DNA of 64,000 nt from Dugong dugon (Eukaryota > Chordata > Mammalia > Sirenia > Dugongidae), in contig CM057466.1 in assembly GCA_030035585.1 (NCBI GenBank), positions 59,775,233 through 59,839,232 of the forward strand, given 5' to 3'. Position numbers and translations under genes: made by a program. Each line of letters opens with the position of its first letter. The stretch's first letter is position 1. This document shows positions 1 to 11,070 of this stretch, one piece after another. The notes beneath the pieces were generated by a model that was given only the letters and a program-made list of their open reading frames with translations, was not told where the DNA came from and did not search any database.

Positions 1-256
1 TTGCTTTTTTATAGTTTCTAGTTGTGAAATTATTTTGGCATTTTGTTTCTGCATTATTTTCCTGGATTCTTCCAATTTTTTGTCTGTATTTTTCATGAAT
101 TTGTCTATTTTTTTCCTCATTTTTGTCTGCTTGTTGCTTCAACTCTTGGAGAATTCTGAGTATTAGGGATTTGAATTCCCTATCAGGTAGTTCTAGTGCC
201 TTTTCTTCCGCTGGAGAGTCATCTGGTGTTTTATTTTGGGTGCCTACTGGAACCAT
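1..256 (-). pseudogene. L1 ORF1 N-terminal fragment (RNA-binding ORF1p), frameshifted
   Basis: ORF1p is the L1 nucleic-acid chaperone that trimerises through a coiled coil. The start codon complement is at 254-256, and the first residues read MVPVGTQNKTPDDSP, matching the MAPENVQNETPDDLL start of the second L1 at 11070. A run of seven A's (sense strand) after an EE codon pair shifts the frame in the coiled-coil region, where the other frame continues with heptad-like lysine and glutamate rich sequence. It is cut off by the window edge after about 85 codons. Confidence 0.75.
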
Positions 257-1925
257 CCTGTCCTGTTTTTATAGATGTTTTGATATTGTCTGGTGTCTTC
301 GGGCCATTCAGTAGCTATTTTTCTTGTTTGTTGATTGTAGATTTATTTGTTTTGTCTTTTTTTAAAAAATTTGGCTATGTCTGATCAGGCAGGCTGTGTG
401 TTCTTTGTTGTTTTCTCGTCTGTGGGCATACTTTTTGCGTCCTTCTCCAATTGGCAAGGTCAGTTGCTCAGATATGGTACAGCAGGGCAGTTCCAGCTGA
501 AGAGTAGTCACTGGGACGGGATGTTTGTGGCACTTACTACAGCCACCAGGGCGGGTTGGTAATCAGTGTAGGGCAGGTTCCAGTAGGCCGTGCCTGTGCT
601 GCTTGGTGGTGTGATGTTAAGCGCACCATGCAGGTAGGCAGGATGTAGGGGGGAGATTGCTGTGTGGCGCTAAGATGGACATGGGAGAGGGGAGAGAGGA
701 ACAGGACCAAATACATACAAACAAAAAACAGTGCTAGGGAGCTTGCTGTTTGAGTGGAGAGATGAGAGACTATGAAATGGAGAAAAACAAAAAGGGGAAG
801 AAGAAGAAGAAAAAAGTAAAGAATGAATAAATAAAATTCAGAAAGGAAAAAGAGCAGCAAAGCTCCAAGGGATCCCACTGGTGCAGCTATGAGGTCTGGG
901 GAAGTTGTTCTCAGGAGTTGCAGTATAGCCTGGCTAGAAGGGGTAGAGGTATTCATTGCCAGGTATTCAGGGAACAGAAAGAGAAGGAAGGTATAGAGAG
1001 ACTAGAAACTGAGTAATGAAGAACGACAAAAAGGGGGAAAAGAGGGAAAAGAAAACAGAACATATTAAAAAAAAAAGAAAGAACAAGAAAAGCCCCCCCC
1101 AAAAAACAGAAAAAAAAACCCCACAAAAAAGAAATGTCCTCAGGGATCCCTCTGGGCATCCGCTCAAGCCTAGGGGTAGGCTCCAAACTGCGCAGCACTG
1201 CCTGGCCAGAATTAGCTCCCAACTCAAGAAAAGGAAAGAAAACACACAAACAATTCAAAACAAATGAACAAATAAAAGCCACGGGATCCCACCAGCTCAC
1301 AGCCCAGACTGAGAAGCAGCTCCACACCCGAATGGAGCTCCGCAACTCCTCATGAAGAAGCAAAGATGGCATACAGAGCTACGTATTTGAGGGAAAGGAG
1401 GGGGAGGTGGTGAGAGGTAAGGAAGAAATCAAAAGAAGCAGAAAAAAAACAACACCAGCAGCCAACAGATGGCACTCAGAGAGCCAGCCAGTGCGGGTGT
1501 GTGGAATCCAAGCAGCTGGTGCTTCCCGGACAAGAGACTGTGGCTGCGGGAAGCAGAGGAGGCTGAGTGGGGGTGAAGAAGGGTGGGGGGGGTGGGAAAG
1601 TGTATATCGCAAATTGCCAGTTGTTCTGTCTCCTGCTGGAAGCTCCGTGAAGCTGCTTTCTCATACCCCCTATTAGCTGGTCTTTGATAGGAGTCCAAGA
1701 TGGCTCAGTGCTGTGTTAGCTGATAGGGGACCTCTGTATGAATCTCTTCTCGCTGTCCGTTCTCTGTCAGTTTTCTCACTCCATTGGTGCTTGACTGAGT
1801 TCTTTGTCTCTTCATTTGATGTTTTAGGGTTTCAGGATTGCTGTTTTCTCTGTTTGGCTTAGTTTTTCAGATCTTTGCTGTGGAGGGACGGAGTGGTGCT
1901 TCTGCCTAGAGCGCCATTTTGCTGG
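257..1925 (-). promoter_or_regulatory. L1 5' UTR / internal promoter region
   Basis: About 1.67 kb of non-coding L1 leader lies upstream of ORF1. On the plus strand it shows GC-rich blocks separated by purine-rich runs (aagaagaagaagaaaaaag near 800, gggaaaagagggaaaagaa near 1040). The block at 1590-1720 (a purine run, then tctcctgctggaagctccgt, then ccaagatggc) matches two blocks in the UTR of the second L1 at 12330-12420 and 12535-12640. L1 5' UTRs generally carry an internal pol II promoter. That this one did is inference. Confidence 0.6.
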
Positions 1926-1989
1926 AAGTCTCTATCTTCATGTTTTGAAGTTAGTCTTGAAATCAAAAGGAGATTTCTCCCATGGAAAA

Positions 1990-2185
1990 TATCTAATGTT
2001 TGTGAAGCATTGACTCTATGCCAAGCACTATAAGCTGTGCACCCTTTGTGAACCCTCTCCTGTAGCTCCCACAGCGACATCACATGGTGAATCTCCTACA
2101 TCCCCGTGGAGGCACAGAGAGAGTGAGTGGTTCGTGATGGACTTTGGATGTGCATCCCAGCCGACTAACTCCAGAGGTGGTTGTG
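1990..2185 (-). mobile_element. MIR SINE (ancient, tRNA-derived)
   Basis: The plus strand shows the reverse complement of the MIR core in order: a diverged 'tgccaagcactat' block, 'ctcacagcgac'-like text, 'ggaggcacagagagagtgag' and 'actccagag' at the end. It is heavily diverged, as expected for a Mesozoic-age element. The boundaries are approximate. Confidence 0.65.
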
Positions 2186-2379
2186 CTGCTGAATTCCTAG
2201 TCTCAGGCTGAGAACCTGAGGAAGAAAAGGCAGACACCGATCTCCTTGCTCCGAGAACAGGCATGAAATGAAAGCACTTCTGATACCATCCTACTAGAAA
2301 ACGTAAAACACTTTTATAAGCAATTTAAAATGAAGTCATAGAGGGGATGTTTTTCCAAGTCAGACATTAGTAAGCAAGG

Positions 2380-3489
2380 AGGCCAGGGCTTATGAGCAAA
2401 GGCACACAGATTTTAATTTTTATTAAACATTTTCCTGATTATTATACTTAAACTACATTCTTATTTTGGGAAAAACTGGAAACTATTAAAAAAGTACAAA
2501 GAAAAAAGCATAAAAGAAAAAGGTTTCCTGCAATCTCATTGCTCAGAGATAAAGGTCATTAATATTTTAATGTTTCCTATGCATTTCTGCATATTGGAGA
2601 TCATAATGTATACAAATTCTCTGGCTTGCTTTTTTCTCTAAATCTTATATAAGCACATTCTCATGTTGTTAAAAGCTCTTTGTAAACATCATTTTTAATA
2701 ACTGCATAATATTCCATTTTATGAAAGTAAATTATTTTCTTCACTATTCCCTCAATATTGGGTATTTAGGTTACTGCCGTTTTGTAATTATAAAAACAAA
2801 ACTAAACAAATAAAAGCTTTTTTGATGAATATCTTTGTGCATGAACTTTCATCTGCATTTCAGATTATTTTCTTAAAATAGAGTCTTAGAAATAATCTTA
2901 TTATATGAGTATGACAATGCTATTTTTATTTTTTAAAATATCTTAATTATTTAAAATTATTTTAATAAGTAATATAAGTGTATATAAGATACAAATTCGT
3001 GAGTTACAAAAGGTCGTACAGTGAAATCAAGATTCCTTTGCACTTCTGTCTTCAAGCTACCAAGAATCCTGTCTTGGAGGATATTCCATGTTAGTTTTTC
3101 TTTTTAATGACTGTGTAACATTTGAGTTTATGTCTCCTGTTGATGGACACTTAAGTCTTTCCTAATCTTTCGCTGTTACAAACAATGCTGTACTGATGAG
3201 TATCATTGTATAGAGCTTATTGTATAAGATCCCAGAAGTGGAATTGCTGGATTAGAAGGTGTGAACATCTAACATTTTGATAAGTATTACAAAATTGATT
3301 TTCCTAGAGGTTATGTCAATTTATAATTTTATCAGTAATATGAGGTGAACTATCTTATTTATAACCTCACCTATACAATATATTATTAAACATTTTGATT
3401 TTTGCCACTGTAAATGGTTAAAAATTTTACTTCACTATAATTTTAATTTCTTTTACTTTGAGTGAGGTTAAGCATTTCTTAACAATCAT
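2380..3489 (-). mobile_element. Ancient L1 / HAL1-type remnant, 3' part
   Basis: AT-rich sequence on the minus strand with typical old-L1 3' text (plus-strand reading: ataatattccattttatg near 2706, gttgatggacacttaagtc near 3138, aagtggaattgctggatta near 3235). The pattern appears twice (2380-2930 and 2930-3489), so two overlapping or tandem old L1 3' ends may be present. At 3489 it runs directly into the target duplication of the younger L1 and resumes at 12883 in the expected ORF2 order, so the younger L1 landed inside it. Confidence 0.65.
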
Positions 3490-3505
3490 GTATATTTCCT
3501 TTTTT
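3490..3505. repeat. Target-site duplication of the full-length L1, left copy
   Basis: gtatatttcctttttt matches gtacatttcctttttt at 12867-12882 in 15 of 16 positions and directly abuts the 3' end of the L1. The sequence fits an L1 endonuclease target (T-rich on the plus strand, element on the minus strand). Confidence 0.85.
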
Positions 3506-4415
3506 AAAAATTTTTTTATTGTTCTTTAGATGAAGGTTTACAGAGCAAACTAGTTTCTCATGAAACAATTAATACACATATTGTTTTGTGACGTTGGTTG
3601 CCAACCCCACGACATGTCAACACTCTCCCCTTCTCGACCTTGGTTTCCCCATTACCAGCTTTCCTGTCCCCTCCTGCCTTCTCGTCCTTGCCCCCTGGGC
3701 CGGTGTGACCTTTTAGTCTCATTTTGTTTTATGGGCCTGTCTAATCTTTGGCTGAAGGGTGAACCTCAGGAGTGACTTCATTATTGAGCTGTAAAGGTGT
3801 CTGTGGGACATACTCTGCGGGTTTCTCCAGTCTCTGTCAGACCAGCAAGTGTGGTCTTTTTGTGTGTGTGTGAGTTAGAATTTATGCTACATTATTCTCC
3901 AGCTCTGTCCAGGACTCTCAATTGTGATTCCTGTCAGAGCATTTGGTGGTAGTAGCCAGGCACCATCTAGTTGTGCTGGACTCAGTCTGGTGGAGGCTGT
4001 GGTAGTTATGGTCTATTAGTCCTTTGGACTTATCTTTCCCTTGTGTCTTTGGTTTTCTTCATTATCCCTTGCTCCTGATGGGGTGAGACCAGTGGAGTAT
4101 CTTAGATGACCACTCACAAGCTTTTAAGACTCCGGACATTATTCACCAAAGTAGGGTGTAGAACATTTTCTTTATAAACCATGTTATGCCAATTGAGCCA
4201 GATGTTCCCCGAGACCATGGTCCCCACAGCTCTCAGCCTAGTAATTGGGTCCCTCAGGGAGCTTGTATATGTCTATGGAACTTCCATGACCTCACCTAGG
4301 ATTACTTGTGCTGACTTCCCCAGTACTGTGTATAGTCTTATCCTTCACCAAAGTTACCACTTATTTTTGTCTATTTAGTGTTTTTCCCTCGTACCTCTCC
4401 CCTCCCTTGTAACCA

Positions 4416-7400
4416 TCAAAGATTGTTTCTTTTTGTGTGTAAACATTTTCTTGAGTTTTTATAGTAGTGGTCTCATACAATATTTGTCCTTTTGTGATTG
4501 ACATATTTCACTCAGCTTAATGCCCTCCAGATTCATCCATGTTGTGAGATGCTTCACAGATTCATCATTGTTTTTATCTTTGCGTAGTACTCCATTGTTT
4601 GTATGTACCATAGTTTATTTATCCATTCATCTGTTGATGGGCTTCTAGGTTGTTTCCTTCTCTTTGCTACTGTGAACAATGCTTCAATGAACATGGGTGT
4701 GCACATGTTTATTTGTGTGACAGCTTTTATTTCTCTAGGATATATTCCTAAGAGTGGGATTGCTGGATCATACGGTATATCTACTTCTAGCTTTTTAAGG
4801 AAATGCCATATTGTTTTCCAAAATGGTTGTACCATTTTGAATCCCACCAGCACTGCATAAGAGTTCCAATCTCCCTACAGCCTCTTCACTATTTGTTATT
4901 TTCTGTTTGTTTGATTTGTGGCAGTAATGAGATTGTATTTCATTGTGGTTTTGATTTGCACTTATCTAATGGCTAGTGATCGCAAGCATTTCCTCATGTG
5001 TCTGTTGGCCGCTTGAATGTCTTCTTTGGTGAAGTGTCTGTTCATTTCCTTTGCCCATTTTTTAATTGGATTATTTGTCTTTTTGTTGTAGAGGTGTTGG
5101 ATTTTCCTGTAGATTTTAGAGATTAGAACTTTATTGGATTTGTCATAGCCAAATTTTTTTTTGGTTCCTTTTCTACTCTTTTGGTGAAGTCTTTTGATGA
5201 GCATAAGTGTTCAATTTTTAGAAGATCCCAGTAATCTAGCTTGTTTTCTGGTGTTTGTGTATTGTCAGTTAAGGTCTGTATCCTGTTAATGCCATGTGTT
5301 AGGGCTTCTAGCATTCACCCTATTTTTTCTTCTATGACCTTTATAGTTTTTGGTTTTATATTTAGCTCTTTGATCCATTTTGAATTAATTTTGTGTATGA
5401 AGTGAGGTATGGGTCCTGTTTCAGTTTTTTGCAGATGGACAACAGTTTTGCTAGCACCATTTGTTAAAAGACTGTCTTTTCCTCATTTGATGGACTTTTG
5501 GCCTTTGTCAAAGATCAGGTGACCATAGGTGGATGGGTTTACATCTGGGTTCTCAATTTTGTTCCATTGGTCAATGTGTCTGTTGTTGTACGAGTACCAG
5601 GCTATTTTGACTACCGTAGCTGTATAGTACGTTCTGAGGTCAGGTAGTGTGAGTCCCCCAACTTTATTCTTCTCCTTCAACAGTGCTTTACTTATCCAGT
5701 GCCTCTTCCCTTTCCATATAAAGTTAATGATTAGTTTTTCCACATCTTTAAAGAATGCTGTTGGTATTTTGATCAGAATTGCATTGTATTTGTAGATTGC
5801 TTTGGGTAGAATTGACATTTTCACAATGTTAAGTCTATCTATCCATGAGCATGGTATGTTTTTCCATTTATGTAGGTCTGTTTTGGTTTCTTGCGGTACT
5901 ATTACGTAGTTTTCTTTGCACAGTTCTTTTACATCCTTGGTTACATTTATTCATAAGTATTTTATTTTTTTTAGGAGCTATTATAAAGGGTATTGTTTTC
6001 CTGATTTCCTTTTATCGTTCTCTTTATTGGTGTATAGGAATCCAACTGATTTTTGTATGTGTATCTTGTATCCTCCTACTCTGCTGAATCTTTCTATTAG
6101 TTCTAGTAGTTTTCTTGTGGAGTCTTTTGGGTTTTCTATGTACAGTATCATACATTCACAAATAGGGATAGTTTTACTTCTTCCTTACCAATTTGGATGC
6201 CCTTTATTTCTTTTTCTAGCTTTAGCTAGGACTTCCAGCATGATGTTAAATAGGAGTGGTGATAAAGGGCATCCTTTCTTGTTCTTGTTCTCAAGTGAAA
6301 TGTTTTCAGCCTCTCTCCATTAATAATGATGTTGGCTGTTGGTTTTGTATAGATACCTTTTATTATGTTGAGAAATTTCCCTTCTGTATCTATTTTATTG
6401 CGATTTTTTAATCAGGAATGCATGTTGGACTTTGTTGAATATGTTTTCTGCATTGACTGAGATGATCATGTGATCCTTTTATTTTATTTATGTGGTGGAT
6501 TACATTGATTGATTTTCTAATGTGAATGATCCTTGCATACCTGGTATGAATCCTACTTGGTTGTGGTGTATTATTTTTTTGATATAATGCTGAGTTCTAT
6601 TGGCTAGAAATTTGTTGAGAATTTTGCGTCTGTATTCATGAGAGATATTGGTCTGTAATTTTCCTTTTTGTGGTGTCCTTGCCTGTTTTTGGTATCAGGG
6701 TTATGCTGGTTTCATAGAATGAATTTGGAAGTATCCCTTCCATTTCCATGTTCTGAAATAGCTTAAGTAGTACTGGTGTAAGATCTTCTCTGAATGTTTG
6801 GTAGAATTCTCTAGTGAAGTCATCTGGGCCAGGGTTTTTTTTTTTTGTTGTTGTTGTTGGGAGTTTTTTTTAAAATTACATTTTCAATCTCTTCTCTTGT
6901 TACGGGTCTGTTCAGATTTTCAACATCAGTTTGTGTTCGTTTTGGTAGGTAGTGTGTTTCTAGAAATTTGTCCATTTCCTCTAGGTTTTCAAATTTGTTG
7001 GAGTATATTTTTTCATAGTACTCTGTTATGATCCTTTTTCTTTCAGCTGGGTCTATTGTCATGTCCCCAATTTCATTTCTTATTTGGGTTATTTGCATCC
7101 TCTCCTGTTTTTCTTTTGTCAATTTGGCCAGTGGTTTGTCAATTTTGTTGATCCTTTCAAAGAATCAACTTTTGGTTTCGTTGATTCTTTCTATTGTTTT
7201 TCTATTCTCTATTTCACTTATTTATGCTCTGATCTTTATTATTCCCTTTCTTCTGGTGGCTGTGGGCTTCTTTTACTGTTCTCTTTCTATTTGTTTAAAT
7301 TGTGTAGCTAATGTTTTGATTTTGCTCCTTTTTTGATGTGTGCTTCTATTGCTATAAATTGACTTCTCAGCACTGCCTTTGCTGTGTCCCAAAGGTTTTA

Positions 7401-8027
7401 GTATGATGTGTTTTCATTCGCGTTTGTTTCTTGGAATTTTTTGATTCCATCTTCGATTTCTTCTATTACCTAGTGGTTTTTAAGCTGGGTGTTATTCAGT
7501 TTCCATGAATTTGATTTTTTTTCTTGCTCTTCCTGTTATTAATTTCTACATTGATGTTTGTGACCAGAGAAGATACTTTGTATTATCTCAATGTTTTGGA
7601 TTTTGTTGAGGGTTGCTTTGTGGCCTAAGATGTAGTCTATTCTGGAGAACGTTCTATGTGAGCTGTAAAATAATGCGTACCTTCCTGCTGTTGTGTGGAG
7701 TGTTCTATATATGTGTATGTGGTCAAGCTGGTTAATTGTGGCCTTTAAGTCTTCTGTATCTTTGTTGAGTTTCTTTCTAGATGTTCTATCCTTTATCAAG
7801 AGTTGTATGTTGAAGTCTTCTACTGTTATTATGGAACTGTCAATTTCTCTTTTCAGTGCTGTTAGAGTTTGTTTTATGTATGTTGGAGCCCTGTCATTGA
7901 GTGCATAGATATTTATCATGGTTATGTCTTCCTGATGGATCATCCTTTTTATCATGATATAGTGCCCTTCTTTATCTTTTATGGTGGATTTTGTTGTAAA
8001 GTCTATTTTATCTGAGATTAGTATTCT
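4416..8027 (-). pseudogene. L1 ORF2 (endonuclease / reverse transcriptase), main part, degenerate
   Basis: ORF2p nicks target DNA with an APE-like endonuclease and primes reverse transcription there. Recognisable blocks, N to C: the later endonuclease domain (8027-7539; KDKEGHYIM, VEDFN, YRTLH), the linker (7122-6820; RNEIGDMTIDPAERKRI), the RT region near 6600-5900, the post-RT block (5824-5483; [21 protein letters not shown]) and the C-terminal block (4853-4554; MVQPFWKTIWHFLKKLE, YIQTMEYYAKIK). The natural stop is near 4416-4418, giving about 1,280 codons with the N-terminal piece, the usual length. The catalytic histidine block reads SGH where SDH is usual. The RT FADD motif region (about 6150-6170) is altered and frameshifted. 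Several other stops are present. Confidence 0.88.
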
Positions 8028-9430
8028 CACTCCTGCTCTTTTTTTTTTGTAATTGTACTTCAGGTGAAGGCTTACAGAACAAATAGTTTCTCATGAAACA
8101 TTAGTACACATATTGTTTTATGACATTGATTAACAACCCCACAACATGTCAACCCTCTCCCTTCTTGACCTTTTTTTTTTTTTTTTTTTTGGTGAAAATA
8201 TACATAGCCAAAGATACACCATTTCAAAAATTTCTACATGTGCAGTTCAGTGACATCGACTATGCTTTTCCAATTGTGCTGCTATTCTCACTTTAGATGA
8301 AGGCTTACAGAACAAAATAGTTTCTCATTTAACAGTTAGTACACATGTTGCCCTATGACAATGGTTAACAACCTCGCAACACATCAACACTATCATTACT
8401 CATCTTTGGGTTCCCTATCACCAGCTTTCCTGTCCCCTTCTGCCTTCTTCCTTTGTCCCTGGACTGCTGTGCCTCATTAGTTCCATTTGGTTTTACGGGG
8501 CTTTCCACTCCCCAGCTGAACGGTGAACCTTGGAAATGACTTCACCACTGAGCTAAAAGGGTGTCTGGGGGCCATACTCTCGGGGTTTCTCCAGTCTCCT
8601 TTAGGCCAGTAAATCTGGTCTTGTTTTTGTGAGTTAGAATTTTGTTCTACATCCTTCTCCAACTCTGTCCAGAACCCTCTGTTGTGATCCTGGTTAGAGC
8701 AGTGAGTGGTGGTAGCTGGGCACCATCTAGCTGTACTGGACTCAGTCTGGTGGAGGCCTTGGTAGCTGTGGTCCATTAGTCCTTCGGACTAATCTTTTCC
8801 TTGTATCCTGTTCTCTTCATTCTCCCTTGCTCCCGAAGGGATGAGACCAGTGGAGCATCTTAGATGGCTGCTCACAGGCTTTTAAGACCCCAGACACTAC
8901 TCACCAAGGTAGAATGTAGAACATTGTCTTTATAAACTGTGTTATGCCAGTTGAGCTAGATGTTCCCTGAGACCATGGTCCCCAGAGCCCTCCACCCAGC
9001 AGTTCAATCCCTCAGGGAGTTTGGATGAGTCTATGGAGCTTCCATGACCTTTCCTTGTACAAGTTGTGCTGGTTTCCCCTGTATTGTATACTGTCTCACC
9101 CTTCACCCAAGATACCACTTATCTATTGCCTATTTAGTATTTCCCCCCCACCCCTCCCATCCCTGGTAACCAACAAAGATTATTACATTTTGTGTGTGAA
9201 CTTTTTCATGGATTTTTACAATAGAGGTCTCATACAATATTTGTCCTTTTGTGATTGACTTATTTTACTCAGCATAATGTCCTCCAGTTTCATCCATGTT
9301 ATGAGATGCTTCACAGATTCATCATTGTTCTTTCTCGTTGCATAGTACTCCATTGTGTGTATGTACCATAGTTTGTTTATCCATTCATCTGTTGATGGGC
9401 ATCTAGGTTGCTTCCATCATTTTGCTATTC
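8028..9430 (-). mobile_element. 5'-truncated L1 nested in ORF2 of the larger L1, with composite 3' end
   Basis: The 17-bp sequence cactcctgctctttttt occurs at 8028 and again at 9431-9447 and flanks the insertion. The inserted sequence is L1 3' UTR and the end of ORF2 on the minus strand. Its 3' side is unusual. From left to right there is a first L1 3' end (8047-8169), a T20 tract and a different, older-looking L1 3' end (8170-8289, ggtgaaaatatacatagcc), then a second full L1 3' end starting at 8290 and running to 9430, where it stops in ORF2 near the C-terminal region. The host ORF2 resumes in order on both sides. Confidence 0.85.
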
Positions 9431-9655
9431 CACTCCTGCTCTTTTTTGGTAGCTGTTTGCTTGATTTTTTTTTTTCTATCCTTTGATTTTTAATAAATTT
9501 ATGTCTTTGTTTCTAAGGTGTATCTCTTGTAGACAGCATACTGAAGGGTGCTATTTGTTTTTAATCCATTCTGTCACTCTCATTCTCTTTATGGATGCAT
9601 TTAAGCCATTTACATTCATTGTGATTATTGATAGGTGTGAGTTTATTCCTGTCAT
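9431..9655 (-). pseudogene. L1 ORF2 N-terminus (start of endonuclease domain)
   Basis: The start codon complement is at 9653-9655, and the protein begins MTGINSHLSIITMNVNGLNA, a recognisable L1 endonuclease start that includes the NVNGLN block with the metal-binding asparagine. About 35 residues in, a stop codon interrupts WIKNK before HPSVCCLQE. The reading frame stays recognisable (KIKG) up to the nested insertion at 9430 and continues at 8027. Confidence 0.85.
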
Positions 9656-10082
9656 TTTATAGTGCTTTTTTTTTGTGGTGCTGATGTTTTCTTTGTTCTT
9701 CTTACTCTTCTGTGCTGAATTCCTTTTGTTTGTGTATTTTTTTCATTTCTTTTGTTTTTGTATATTTTGTGTTTACTGAGACTTTGTTTTTCTTCTTTAT
9801 TTTGATGAGTAGGTTTGTTAACTTCCTTTGTGTTTATCTTGAAATTTATCCCTCTCTTCCTAAGTTGAAACCAGTTTTTTCTTACTTGATAACACCTCGA
9901 CTTCCTCTCCATTTGAAAGTTCTATACTTACACCTTTTAGTCCCTTTTTTATTGTTCTGATGTTGTTGTCATTTACAGATTGATGTCTCTGGTTACCTGT
10001 TGTAAATTTTTCAATTTTGCTTTATCCTTGAGCGTTCATTATCTAGGTTGGTATCTGGCTGATGCAGTCTCATGTGCTGGAT
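9656..10082 (-). other. L1 inter-ORF spacer (about 430 bp)
   Basis: This is the sequence between the ORF1 stop (10083-10085) and the ORF2 start (9655). On the sense strand it is A-rich. One 86-codon open stretch (9912-9652), rich in lysine and glutamine, has no similarity I recognise and probably reflects base composition. The spacer is several times longer than the roughly 60-bp primate L1 spacer. Confidence 0.6.
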
Positions 10083-11070
10083 TCAGGTTGTTGTCTGCTG
10101 TTGTTGGTTCTCTAACTGAAGGACTCCTTTTAATAATTCTTGTAAGTTTGATTTGGTTTTTATATATTCTATTAATCTCTGTTTATCTGGAAATGTCCCA
10201 ATTTTGCCATCATATTTGAGTGAGAGTTTTGCAGGATATATTATTCTTGGTTGACAGTTTTTTTCTTTCAAGATTTTATATATATCATTCCATTATCTTC
10301 TTGCTTGCATGGTTTCTGCCAAGTAATCAGAGCTTAGTCTTTTTCTTTCCCCTTTGTATGTGACTTTTCATTTTTCTCGAGCTGCTCTTGGGATTCTTTC
10401 TTTGTCTTTGCTTATAGCGAGTGTGTTTATGATATGTCTTGGTGTTTTTCTTTTGGGGTCTATCATATATGGGGTTCGTTGAGCTTCTTGGATAGTCAGC
10501 TTTTTGTCTTTTGATATTAGGGAATTTTTCTGTCAGCAAATCATCAACAATCCTCTCTGTGTTTTCCATTTTTTCCCTCTTTTCTGGAACTCTGATCGCT
10601 TGCAAATTTTTGCTTTTAATTGTATCCCATGTTGTTTACAGGGTTTCTTTGTTTTTCTTCATTCTTTTCTCTCATTTTTCTAAAATAAAGTGGTATCCAC
10701 GGATTTGTGTTTAAATTGCTGATGTTGTCTTCCTTGGTTTCAAATTTGCTTCTAAAACCTTCTATTGCACTGCCCATTTCTGAAGTCTTGTTGTTTATCT
10801 TTCATATCTCTAATTGTTGTTTTTGTATGATTTCTAATTGTTTATTTATTTTGACATTTTGTTCCTGCATTATTTTCCTGATTTCTTTCATTGTTTTGTC
10901 TGTCTTTTCCATGATTTTGTCTATGTTTTCCTTATTTTCATCTGCATTTTCCTTCATGTGTTGGAGAAACCTGAATATTAGAGTTCTGAATTCCCTATGA
11001 GGTTTACCAGTGCCTTTTCTTCTAGCAGAAGGTCATCTGGTGTTTCATTTTGGACATTTTCTGGAGCCAT
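10083..11070 (-). pseudogene. L1 ORF1 (ORF1p RNA-binding protein), degenerate
   Basis: The start codon complement is at 11068-11070 (MAPENVQNETPDDLLLEEKA) and the stop at 10083, about 329 codons, a normal ORF1p length. A coiled coil is visible around 10990-10830 (repeats of KTMKEIRK and EQNVKINKQLEII). The RRM-like region is at 10605-10327 (ENTERIVDDLLTEKFPNIKR) and the C-terminal domain at 10271-10083 (QPRIIYPAKLSLKYDGKIGT, LQELLKGVL). A stop follows GNSEL about 30 residues in, another lies in the coiled coil, and frameshifts separate the domains. Confidence 0.88.

Larger units (their letters stand above)
1..1925 (-). mobile_element. L1 LINE, 5' end (ORF1 start and 5' UTR), cut by window edge
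   Basis: Reading on the minus strand, this is the 5' part of an L1: the 5' UTR runs from about 1925 down to 257 and the start of ORF1 continues off the window at position 1. It parallels the full-length L1 at 3506-12866 stretch by stretch, including the ORF1 start, the purine-rich (plus strand) middle of the UTR and the outer end. The outer boundary near 1925 was set where similarity to the second copy stops, just after gcgccattttg. I could not define a target duplication because the 3' end lies outside the window. Confidence 0.85.

Noticed and set aside
537-1372. Two 139-codon minus-strand frames as possible L1-encoded proteins
   Set aside because: They lie in the L1 5' UTR, are dominated by F, L and S from pyrimidine-rich runs, and have no counterpart at the same place in the second L1. 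An ORF0-like function cannot be supported.
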